Assembly (NCBI GenBank): GCA_021731425.1
Contig: JAKFXJ010000129.1
Coordinates: 1-6,645, forward strand
DNA from: Limnohabitans sp.
GTDB lineage: Bacteria; Pseudomonadota; Gammaproteobacteria; Burkholderiales; Burkholderiaceae_C
Length of the DNA: 6,645 nt
Reading direction: 5' to 3'
Positions 1-5,067 of the stretch are shown here, piece by piece; position 1 is the first letter of the stretch; each line of letters starts with the position of its first letter. A program made the position numbers and the translations under genes. The notes beneath the pieces were generated by a model that searched no databases, had not been told where the DNA came from, and saw nothing but the letters and a program-made list of their open reading frames with translations.

Positions 1-86
1 ATGCTGGCGGTCAGCACCGCCAGCAAGATCAGCAAGGCCCGGTCCCAGGATGCGCCCTGCGGCGATGAGCGAGGTGCTGTGCTCAC
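1..86 (-). CDS. tctB: TctB-like small membrane subunit of a tripartite tricarboxylate transporter (5' end only)
   Basis: The first 28 codons of a gene that runs off the left edge. It starts at a GTG (positions 86-84) that overlaps the TGA stop of the upstream tctC gene in a GTGA arrangement, which is typical of translational coupling. The visible peptide has a short polar N-terminus (MSTAPRSSPQGASW) followed by a hydrophobic stretch, DRALLILLAVLTAS, that looks like the start of a first membrane helix. This layout (short cytoplasmic tail, then a helix) fits TctB, the four-helix subunit that sits beside the large TctA permease in the inner membrane and is commonly encoded next to tctC. The assignment rests on position, overlap and hydrophobicity, since too little sequence is present for a family motif. 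A different small membrane protein remains possible. Confidence 0.6.
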   Translation of the reverse strand, partial: MSTAPRSSPQGASWDRALLILLAVLTAS

Positions 87-1039
87 TTTTTGCTGAAGCC
101 CAACTCGGTCATCAGCTCACCAATCCACTGGCTGTCCGAGGCCACTTGTTTGCTCATTTGTTCAGCAGTCATCGGGAAAGCTGGAATGCCGGCTTTTTTC
201 AGCTGGTCCTGCACGGGTTTGTCCTTGAGCGACTCCATCATCACGGTAGACAGCCTGTTGATGATGTCCTTGGGCACGCCCACTGGCGCAGCCATGCCGC
301 CCCAGGTGTAGAGGTCACCGTAGCCTTCTTCGGCTGGGGTGGCGGTGTTCGGAAAGAGGGGGTTGCGGTGCGGACCCCAGGCCGAGAGGATCTTGACCTG
401 TCCGTTTTTGGCAAATGAGGCGGCACCAATCGCACCTGCTGTTGTTACGTCGGCATCGCCAGCCATGAGCTCCTTGTGGGAGGGGTTGGGGAAGGAAACC
501 ACTTTGTAAGGCCAGCCATCACGCTTGGCGATCTTGGCCGCAATCAAGGCGGGCACAGCAGCGGGGGCATAACTGCCAATGGTCACGGGTTTTCCGCTCT
601 TTTTGGCCCAAGCGGCAAATTCCTTGAGGTTGGTGGCCGGAATGTCGCCACGGGCGGCTAGCACGAAGTCGTTGATCAGCATGCCGCCGACCGATTGGTA
701 GTCGCCCATTTTGTAGGGCGTATTGCCCGCGATGATTTGCGAGATGCCAGGGCCGGGTGTCCAGGTGCCAATGGTGTAGCCATCGGGTTTGGCGCGGGTC
801 ATTTCGGCAAAGCCCACAACGCCGCCACCGCCGGGCTTGTTGATTACCTGAACTGGCACGCCCAAGCGCTTGCTCATACCTTCGGCCACCAGACGGGTGA
901 CCGCGTCCATGTCGTTGCCTGGCGGGTAGGGGTAGATGATTTCGATGGGTTTGCTGGGCCACTTGTCTTGTGCCATGGCGGGCAGGGCGGCAGCTGTGGC
1001 CAATGCGGCCAGGGCGATCAAACGGATGCGGTGGTTCAT
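83..1039 (-). CDS. tctC: TctC/Bug-family periplasmic solute-binding protein (first copy)
   Basis: A 318-residue secreted binding protein, the usual size for the tripartite tricarboxylate transporter receptor (Bug) family. These proteins capture small carboxylates in the periplasm and deliver them to TctA/TctB. Residues 1-23 form a Sec signal peptide (basic NHRIR, hydrophobic core, AMA cleavage site before Q24). The family N-terminal block WPSKPIEIIYPYPP (27-40) follows, with the expected acidic residue at Asp45, and PDGYTIG (85-91) is also typical. The usual PPGG loop reads PPGND (39-43), so the ligand pocket may be altered. The start was placed at 1039 because AGGAG lies 6 nt upstream (1046-1050) and the signal peptide begins there; the open frame continues to 1204 without any sensible sequence. 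It lies 31 bp downstream of the aminotransferase gene and overlaps the tctB-like gene by 4 bp, so it is clearly co-transcribed. The ligand cannot be read from the sequence. Confidence 0.93.
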   Translation of the reverse strand: MNHRIRLIALAALATAAALPAMAQDKWPSKPIEIIYPYPPGNDMDAVTRLVAEGMSKRLGVPVQVINKPGGGGVVGFAEMTRAKPDGYTIGTWTPGPGISQIIAGNTPYKMGDYQSVGGMLINDFVLAARGDIPATNLKEFAAWAKKSGKPVTIGSYAPAAVPALIAAKIAKRDGWPYKVVSFPNPSHKELMAGDADVTTAGAIGAASFAKNGQVKILSAWGPHRNPLFPNTATPAEEGYGDLYTWGGMAAPVGVPKDIINRLSTVMMESLKDKPVQDQLKKAGIPAFPMTAEQMSKQVASDSQWIGELMTELGFSKK

Positions 1040-1070
1040 GTGAGTCTCCTGATGGTGGGGTGAGATGAAA

Positions 1071-2432
1071 TCAAACTTTTTCGGCGGCCGAGAATGCGAT
1101 GTGCAAGATGCGCAGGGTCTCGTCCACATCCTGGGGAGTGAAGACCAAGGGGGGCGACAGGATGAGGCGGTTGCCTTGTACGCGGATGATGGCGCCCGTT
1201 TCACGGGCTGTGCCCACCAGTGCCTGTATGTAGGGCGAGGGCGGCATGAGCATGGCTTTGCTGGCCTTGTCGGTGACCAGTTCCACGGCGGCCATCATGC
1301 CTTTGCCGCGCACTTCGCCCACATGGGCGTAGTGCGCCAGTTCTTGCAGCTTGTCTTGCATGTAGGCCCCTACGCGGCTGGCATTGCCCGGCAGGTCTTC
1401 GCTGGCCACGATGTCCAGATTCGCGTTGGCCGCAGCGCAGGCCAGGGCATGGCCAGAATATGTGTAACCATGCATCAGCGCAGCGGGTACGCCAGGCTGG
1501 TTCCAGGCGCTGGACACCCGTTCATTGATGAGCGTGGCGCCCAAGGGCACATAGCCCGAATTGATGCCCTTGGCCATGGCCATGATGTCGGGAGCCACGC
1601 CCCAGGCACGGGCGCCGCACATGGCACCGATGCGGCCAAAGCCGGTCACGATTTCGTCGCTGATGAGCAAGATGCCGTGCTGGTCCAGCAGTTGGCGCAG
1701 GCCCGGCCAGTAGCTGTCGTGCGGCACGATCACGCCGCCTGCGCCTTGCACCGGCTCGGCCACCAGGGCGGCAATGTGCTCGGCACCGACCTGTTCGATC
1801 AGCTGGGCCAGCTGGTTCAGGCACAGTTGCGCGAGCTGGGCCGGGTCGGTTTCGTTCCAGGGGTTGCGGTAGGTATAGGGCGTTTCTGCCAGGTGGCAGC
1901 CAGGCAGAAGCGGCTCGTAGGCGCTGCGGAACATCGGGTTGCCGTTGATGGATGCGCCACCAAAATGCACCCCGTGGTAGCCCCATTTGAGCGAGATGAA
2001 CTGGTGGCGCTCGGGCTGGCCTTGCAGCTTCCAGTATTGGCGTGCCAGTTTGAGCGCGGTTTCCACCGCGTCCGAGCCGCCCGAAGAAAAGAACACCTTG
2101 TTCATCTTCTCAGGCGCAAACATGCGCATCAGCCGTGCCGACAGCTCGATGGCGGGCGGATTAGAGGTGTTTTGGAAGGTGGAGTAGTAAGCCAGCTTGT
2201 CCAACTGCGCCTTGATGGCGTCGATGACCTCGGGCCGGTTGTGCCCGATGTTGACATTCCACAAAGAGGCGACGGTGTCCAGGTAGCGCTTGCCGTCGAT
2301 GTCGTAGACATGCACCCCTTCGCCCCGGTCAATGATCAAGGGCGGCGCAGATTGCACCGCCTTGGGGTCGATCATGGGGTGGTACATGTGCTGCGCGTTG
2401 GCGCTGCGGATGTCGATGCTGTTGTGGTTCAT
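1071..2432 (-). CDS. class-III PLP-dependent aminotransferase (omega-amino acid:pyruvate type)
   Basis: A 453-residue cytoplasmic fold-type I aminotransferase, normal length for the class-III family (omega-amino acid, taurine, beta-alanine and diamine:pyruvate aminotransferases). Visible features in order: DGKRYLDTVASLWNVNIGH (46-64), the PLP-phosphate loop SSGGSDAVETALKLAR (116-131), GYHG (151-154) with the ring-stacking Tyr152, the LLISDEIVTGFGR block (255-267) with Asp259 contacting the pyridine nitrogen, MAKGINSGY (286-294) with the Schiff-base Lys288, and the YTYSGHALACA segment (323-333). All key residues are intact, so it should be active. The start at 2432 gives family-like length. 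The upstream ATG at 2474 lies inside the operator palindrome and the one at 2531 overlaps marR. No good Shine-Dalgarno precedes 2432 (AGGGG sits only 1 nt away). It is first in an operon with tctC and tctB, suggesting transamination of an imported amine or amino acid. The exact amino donor is not predictable. Confidence 0.92.
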   Translation of the reverse strand: MNHNSIDIRSANAQHMYHPMIDPKAVQSAPPLIIDRGEGVHVYDIDGKRYLDTVASLWNVNIGHNRPEVIDAIKAQLDKLAYYSTFQNTSNPPAIELSARLMRMFAPEKMNKVFFSSGGSDAVETALKLARQYWKLQGQPERHQFISLKWGYHGVHFGGASINGNPMFRSAYEPLLPGCHLAETPYTYRNPWNETDPAQLAQLCLNQLAQLIEQVGAEHIAALVAEPVQGAGGVIVPHDSYWPGLRQLLDQHGILLISDEIVTGFGRIGAMCGARAWGVAPDIMAMAKGINSGYVPLGATLINERVSSAWNQPGVPAALMHGYTYSGHALACAAANANLDIVASEDLPGNASRVGAYMQDKLQELAHYAHVGEVRGKGMMAAVELVTDKASKAMLMPPSPYIQALVGTARETGAIIRVQGNRLILSPPLVFTPQDVDETLRILHIAFSAAEKV

Positions 2433-2457
2433 GCCCCTAGCATAGGCAGCAAGGGGG

Positions 2458-2476
2458 TAATGGAAAAAATCCATTA
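2458..2476. promoter_or_regulatory. Perfect inverted repeat, probable MarR operator
   Basis: TAATGGA (2458-2464), a 5-nt A tract, and TCCATTA (2470-2476) form a perfect 7-5-7 inverted repeat of 19 bp. It lies in the 80-bp gap between the divergent aminotransferase and marR genes. The size and AT-rich dyad shape are typical of MarR dimer sites, which usually lie between the regulator and the operon it controls. The right arm overlaps a GATAAT box on the minus strand, so binding would block the aminotransferase promoter. That MarR binds here is an inference from placement. Confidence 0.65.
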
Positions 2477-2501
2477 TCCTCAGGTCTTTCCCGTAGACAG
2501 G
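2473..2501 (-). promoter_or_regulatory. Candidate sigma70 promoter for the aminotransferase-tct operon
   Basis: On the minus strand GATAAT (2478-2473) matches five of six positions of the -10 consensus. At 17-bp spacing the -35 position holds CCTGTC (2501-2496), which is poor, as is common for regulated promoters. Transcription would begin near 2466, giving a leader of about 34 nt to the ATG at 2432. It overlaps the MarR-type palindrome. This is a weak prediction because only one hexamer is convincing. Confidence 0.35.
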
Positions 2502-2512
2502 TTGTTGCAAAC

Positions 2513-3085
2513 ATGGGTTTTCCCAAAGCATCCCTGGCGGCTCCCGACCCGCTGCCCCATTTTGAAAATCCGCAGTCGATTTTCGATTTGCTCAATTTCC
2601 AGCTGTACGAGTTCCTGGGCATCAGCGGTTCGTTGGTGACCCGCATATGCGAAAACGAGTACGGGATAACCCGTGAGGAGTGGCAGTTTGCTGCGATGCT
2701 GGCCGAACTCGGAGGCATGTCACCCTCGGACCTAGCGGCCCGCACCACGGTGGACCGATCGCAAACCTCCAAAACCCTGCGAGGCCTGATGGCTAAGGGT
2801 TTGGTGGATCGGCAGCCTGTGCCCGGAGACGGCCGCAAGGCGAGGGTCTTGCTAACAGAGTCCGGCATGCAGCTGTATCGACTAATCTTTCCCCGTGTGG
2901 TCCAGGTGCACAACGAGGTCATGCAAGACCTCAATACCGAAGAACGCGAGGCCCTGGCCCGGGCCATGCACATACTGCGTGGGCGCGCATTGGCCGTGGC
3001 GCAAAGGCACAAGCCCGGAAGTGCCGCCGGACGCAGATTGGGTGGCAGCCGCGCACGGTGGAAGTCGCGCCCCTATGCCGATTAA
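2513..3085 (+). CDS. MarR-family transcriptional regulator
   Basis: A 190-residue winged helix-turn-helix protein of the MarR family: dimeric DNA-binding regulators that usually repress and release on binding aromatic carboxylates or related ligands. The core lies at about residues 50-160. ITREEWQFAAMLAELGGMSPSDLA begins at residue 52 (helices before and at the start of the HTH). The recognition region is VDRSQTSKTLRGLMAKGLVDR (80-100). The beta wing carries the family Asp-Gly-Arg-Lys motif (GDGRKARVLLTESG, 105-118). A C-terminal dimerisation helix with many Glu and Arg follows. The last 25 residues (HKPGSAAGRRLGG onward) are a basic tail longer than usual. The Shine-Dalgarno is weak (AGG at 2499-2501). 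The gene is divergent from the aminotransferase-tct operon with a palindrome between them, so it most likely controls that operon and itself. Its stop overlaps the stop of the GMC remnant by 2 bp, tail to tail. Confidence 0.93.
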   Translation: MGFPKASLAAPDPLPHFENPQSIFDLLNFQLYEFLGISGSLVTRICENEYGITREEWQFAAMLAELGGMSPSDLAARTTVDRSQTSKTLRGLMAKGLVDRQPVPGDGRKARVLLTESGMQLYRLIFPRVVQVHNEVMQDLNTEEREALARAMHILRGRALAVAQRHKPGSAAGRRLGGSRARWKSRPYAD

Positions 3086-3480
3086 TCCCGCTGTTCCGCC
3101 TTGATCAGGTTAGCGGCTTTTTCAGTCAGCACCATGATGGGTGGATTAGTGCTACCTGTAACGATGCTTGGCATAAGTACGCCATCGATCACCCGCAGTC
3201 TTTGCACATGTTGGACCTGCAAGCGGGCATTGACCACCGCCATCGGGTCACTTTCCGGGCCCATGGCGCACGTTCCCACCGGATGAAAAATGCTACCAGC
3301 GGGGCGGCGCACCCAATCTGACAGTTCGGCATCACTTTAAGTCGCGGCACCGGGTTTATGCTCTTGTGCGATGAAATCGGATGGCGGTGACTGGCTGGCA
3401 ATCTCGTACATTTTTCGCACCATATACGCGGCTAGGAACTGGTCGTTTTCAGATCCCTAGAAGGTACACCAGAGATTGAG
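3082..3480 (-). pseudogene. C-terminal remnant of a GMC-family (choline dehydrogenase-like) oxidoreductase
   Basis: A decayed minus-strand gene. The last 76 residues contain the GMC signature block HPVGTCAMG, then DPMAVVNARLQV, LRVIDGVLMPSIVTGSTNPP and a final MVLTEKAANLIKAEQRD. This is the flavin-proximal C-terminal domain of FAD-dependent alcohol/choline dehydrogenases. The catalytic His (HPVGT) and the second active-site position (Asn of GSTNPP) are still there. The same frame continues upstream through SDAELSDWVRRPAG, then a TAA at 3337-3339, then MVRKMYEIASQ and FIAQEHKPGAAT, then a TAG at 3457-3459, then LNLWCTF. Both flanks of each stop are in one frame and look GMC-like, so these are nonsense mutations and not frameshifts. 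Nothing recognisable remains of the FAD-binding N-terminal 350-400 residues. It is probably a dead former neighbour of the marR locus. Confidence 0.85.
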
Positions 3481-3761
3481 TTTGCAGCGCTCGCTCGCCT
3501 AGCGAAGGCTTGGTACTGGTGAAGAACAACATGGGGGAGTTCGTACGAGTGCTTGCGCTGGAAGTTGAGAACTGGGTTCAAACAGCGCAATAATTGATGA
3601 GTTATTGTGCATCAGTCGCAAAGAGCGTCGACTTCTACCGACAACTGATCGGGAAGAGGGTTACCGAGGACTCAACTCAAACCAGACATCTTTCAATAAA
3701 ACAGTGGGGGATTCAAAAATAAGGGCTAAAACAGGGGCGAAATCTTATTTAAAGAGGCAAT
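3481..3761. other. Non-coding, degenerate stretch between the GMC remnant and the ssrA scar
   Basis: About 280 bp with no gene I can support. It becomes AT-richer towards 3690-3760. It holds a hairpin-forming inverted repeat, GCGCAATAA (3585-3593) and TTATTGTGC (3602-3610), with one G-U pair. It also holds a 41-codon frame starting at 3597 without a Shine-Dalgarno, and a GGGGGATT (3706-3713) that is the inverted complement of AATCCCCC in the tmRNA fragment. The mix of gene debris and short repeats just before an attachment-type sequence suggests the eroded end of an integrated element. Confidence 0.4.
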
Positions 3762-3784
3762 TTCAAATCCCCCCAGCTCCACCA
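3762..3784 (+). repeat. ssrA: 3'-terminal fragment of ssrA (tmRNA), probable attachment-site scar
   Basis: The 23 nt have exactly the geometry of a tRNA-like 3' end. T-loop TTCAAAT (3762-3768) is followed by five C for the T-stem 3' strand (3769-3773), a seven-base acceptor strand CAGCTCC (3774-3780), discriminator A and CCA (3782-3784). CAGCTCC pairs with GGGGCTG (one G-U), the known 5' end of many proteobacterial tmRNAs, so ssrA is the best match; I know no ordinary tRNA with this acceptor. The 5' side is not tmRNA: the T-stem partner should be GGGGG but reads GGCAA, and no tag-peptide frame or 5' end occurs upstream. Only the piece normally shared by phage and island att sites at ssrA is kept. 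The terminator 15 bp later is probably the native ssrA terminator. This supports the distal att end of an island to the left. Confidence 0.7.
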
Positions 3785-3797
3785 CTAACCTGTTTAA

Positions 3798-3833
3798 AAG
3801 CCGCTAACGGCATGCTGTTAGCGGCTTTTTTTA
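3798..3833 (+). terminator. Strong rho-independent terminator (native ssrA terminator)
   Basis: AGCCGCTAAC (3799-3808) and GTTAGCGGCT (3816-3825) are perfect 10-bp complements around a short loop (GGCATGC). A run of seven T follows directly and is preceded by an A run on the other side, so it could also work on the minus strand. It sits 15 bp after the CCA of the ssrA fragment, where a tmRNA terminator belongs. It would insulate the right-hand operon from transcription arriving from the left. Confidence 0.93.
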
Positions 3834-3952
3834 TGCCCCCTGTGATCAGCAAAATCGAGTAAATTTTTGACGAGTCTCCAGTGCTCAGCCAAATGGATAA
3901 GGGCGCGTCAAAATAGGAACCTCATTCATTTCGGCTGAAACAAGAAAAAGTT

Positions 3953-4018
3953 ATCAGCGGTCGAACTGTTGCGCTGATTGCCATGTGTTGAGTCTGGTGA
4001 TTTAATTCTTGCGCTGAT
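3953..4018. repeat. CGCTGAT motif in three copies around the tctC2 promoter, probable operators
   Basis: ATCAGCG (3953-3959) and CGCTGAT (3972-3978) make a perfect 7-bp inverted repeat with a 12-bp spacer. A third copy lies at 4012-4018 within a 10-bp direct repeat, TTGCGCTGAT (3969-3978 and 4009-4018), whose copies start exactly 40 bp apart, close to four helical turns. The first direct copy touches the -35 box and the second covers the expected transcription start. This is the layout expected for a regulator acting on the promoter. No regulator gene is adjacent on this side; the binding protein is unknown. Confidence 0.55.
3978..4006 (+). promoter_or_regulatory. Probable sigma70 promoter of the tctC2-tfdA-like operon
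   Basis: TTGCCA (3978-3983) and TTTAAT (4001-4006) each match the consensus hexamers at five of six positions and are separated by the optimal 17 bp. The start of transcription would fall near 4013, leaving a leader of about 60 nt that ends in a good Shine-Dalgarno. It is the best promoter in the gap between the terminator and the first gene. Confidence 0.65.
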
Positions 4019-4075
4019 GGTTCACTTTGCTGAAAGCCGATTCCAGAAAGCCATGCACTCTCAGGAGACGCACAC

Positions 4076-5056
4076 ATGTTTAATTTTTTTCCACGCCGTG
4101 TTTTTTTGATGGCGGCTGCCCTGTTGCTTGCGCCTACTTTTGTGGCCGCGCAAACCGTTGAGGCTTGGCCCGACAAGCCCGTCAAACTGATCGTTCCTTT
4201 TCCACCTGGCGGACCCACTGACACGGTTGCTCGAATCATCTCGACTGGACTGCAGACGCTGTGGAAGCAACCTGTTGTGGTTGACTACAAACCCGGCGCT
4301 GGCACGACGCTGGGCACGAATCTGGTTGCCAAGTCAACCGCCGACGGCTATACCTTGGGGATGGCGATCACGGCCTTGACGATCAATCCAAGCCTGCAAC
4401 CCAATCTCCCGTATGACACCAAAAAAGATCTGGTGGGCGTGTCTCAAGTGGCGCAGGCGCATTTCGGACTTTTTGCACACCCGTCGCAGCCCTTCAATAA
4501 CATGCAGGAGCTCATCGCTTACGCCAAGAAAAATCCAAATGCATTGAGCTACGCGACTCCCGGCACCGGTACCGGTACGCATTTGGCGGGCGAGATGTTG
4601 GCCAGCATGGCCGGCATACGCCTTCTGCACATTCCCTACAAGGGCAGCGCGCCAGCGCAACAGGACATGATCGGTGGTCGCGTGCCCTTGTTGTTTGACG
4701 TGCTGTTTTCCTCTATGCCTTTCGTCAAAGACAACCGCATGAAAGTGATTGCCTTGTCCAGCCCCAAACGCGCGGCCTCAAGTCCTGAGATCCCATTGAT
4801 TGCCGAGACCGTCCCGGGTTTCAGTGCCGTCAGTGCCATCGGCATCATTGGGCCAGCCGGAATGCCACCTGCGTTGTTGCAAAAGCTCAGCGCCGACATT
4901 GGCCAAGTGGTGCGCAGTGCAGAGGTGGTCTCACGTATGCAGCAGCTTGGCATGGAGCCCGTGGGATCCACTTCCGATCAGTACACTGCGCAGATCCGTC
5001 AGGACATCGACAAGTGGGCTGCAATTGTCAAATCTGCCGGCATCAAGCTGGACTGA
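4076..5056 (+). CDS. tctC: TctC/Bug-family periplasmic solute-binding protein (second copy)
   Basis: A 326-residue intact binding protein of the same family as the one at 83-1039 but clearly diverged. AGGAGA (4063-4068) lies 7 nt before the ATG. The signal peptide spans residues 1-25 and has RRVFL at 7-11, resembling the twin-arginine (Tat) consensus. A hydrophobic core and a VAA cleavage site before Q26 follow. The mature part shows the canonical block WPDKPVKLIVPFPPGGPTD (31-49) with conserved Asp49, then DYKPGAGTTLGTN (70-82), ADGYTLG (89-95), the GTGTGTHLAGE segment (163-173) and HIPYKGSAPAQQDMIGGRV (185-203). These are standard ligand-pocket elements for carboxylate binding. No TctA or TctB partner follows, so it is an orphan receptor here, as is very common in Burkholderiales. 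It lies 11 bp before the TfdA-like gene, suggesting that it binds that enzyme's substrate or a precursor, or serves as a sensor for it. Confidence 0.94.
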   Translation: MFNFFPRRVFLMAAALLLAPTFVAAQTVEAWPDKPVKLIVPFPPGGPTDTVARIISTGLQTLWKQPVVVDYKPGAGTTLGTNLVAKSTADGYTLGMAITALTINPSLQPNLPYDTKKDLVGVSQVAQAHFGLFAHPSQPFNNMQELIAYAKKNPNALSYATPGTGTGTHLAGEMLASMAGIRLLHIPYKGSAPAQQDMIGGRVPLLFDVLFSSMPFVKDNRMKVIALSSPKRAASSPEIPLIAETVPGFSAVSAIGIIGPAGMPPALLQKLSADIGQVVRSAEVVSRMQQLGMEPVGSTSDQYTAQIRQDIDKWAAIVKSAGIKLD

Positions 5057-5067
5057 TGGGATAAATC

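Noticed and set aside
1040..1204. N-terminal extension of the first TctC to a start at 1204
   Set aside because: The 55 added residues overlap the end of the aminotransferase gene in another frame and would bury the signal peptide; AGGAG sits at the right distance from the start at 1039.
2432..2444. TATGCT as a -10 box for a leaderless aminotransferase message
   Set aside because: Only four of six positions match and no -35 hexamer is found 16-18 bp upstream.
2433..2531. Alternative aminotransferase starts at 2474 and 2531
   Set aside because: 2474 lies inside the operator palindrome and 2531 overlaps the marR coding region; the extra residues do not fit the family N-terminus.
1065..2639. 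Long plus-strand open frame opposite the aminotransferase
   Set aside because: It is the high-GC antisense shadow of a gene with clear class-III motifs; the translation is His/Gly/Val-rich with no family motif.
3400..3784. A complete tmRNA gene
   Set aside because: The T-stem 5' strand, the GGGGCTG 5' end and any tag-peptide reading frame are missing upstream; only the last 23 nt fit.
3605..3862. 85-codon plus-strand frame
   Set aside because: It runs through the tmRNA 3' fragment and both arms of the terminator, has no Shine-Dalgarno and no recognisable motif.
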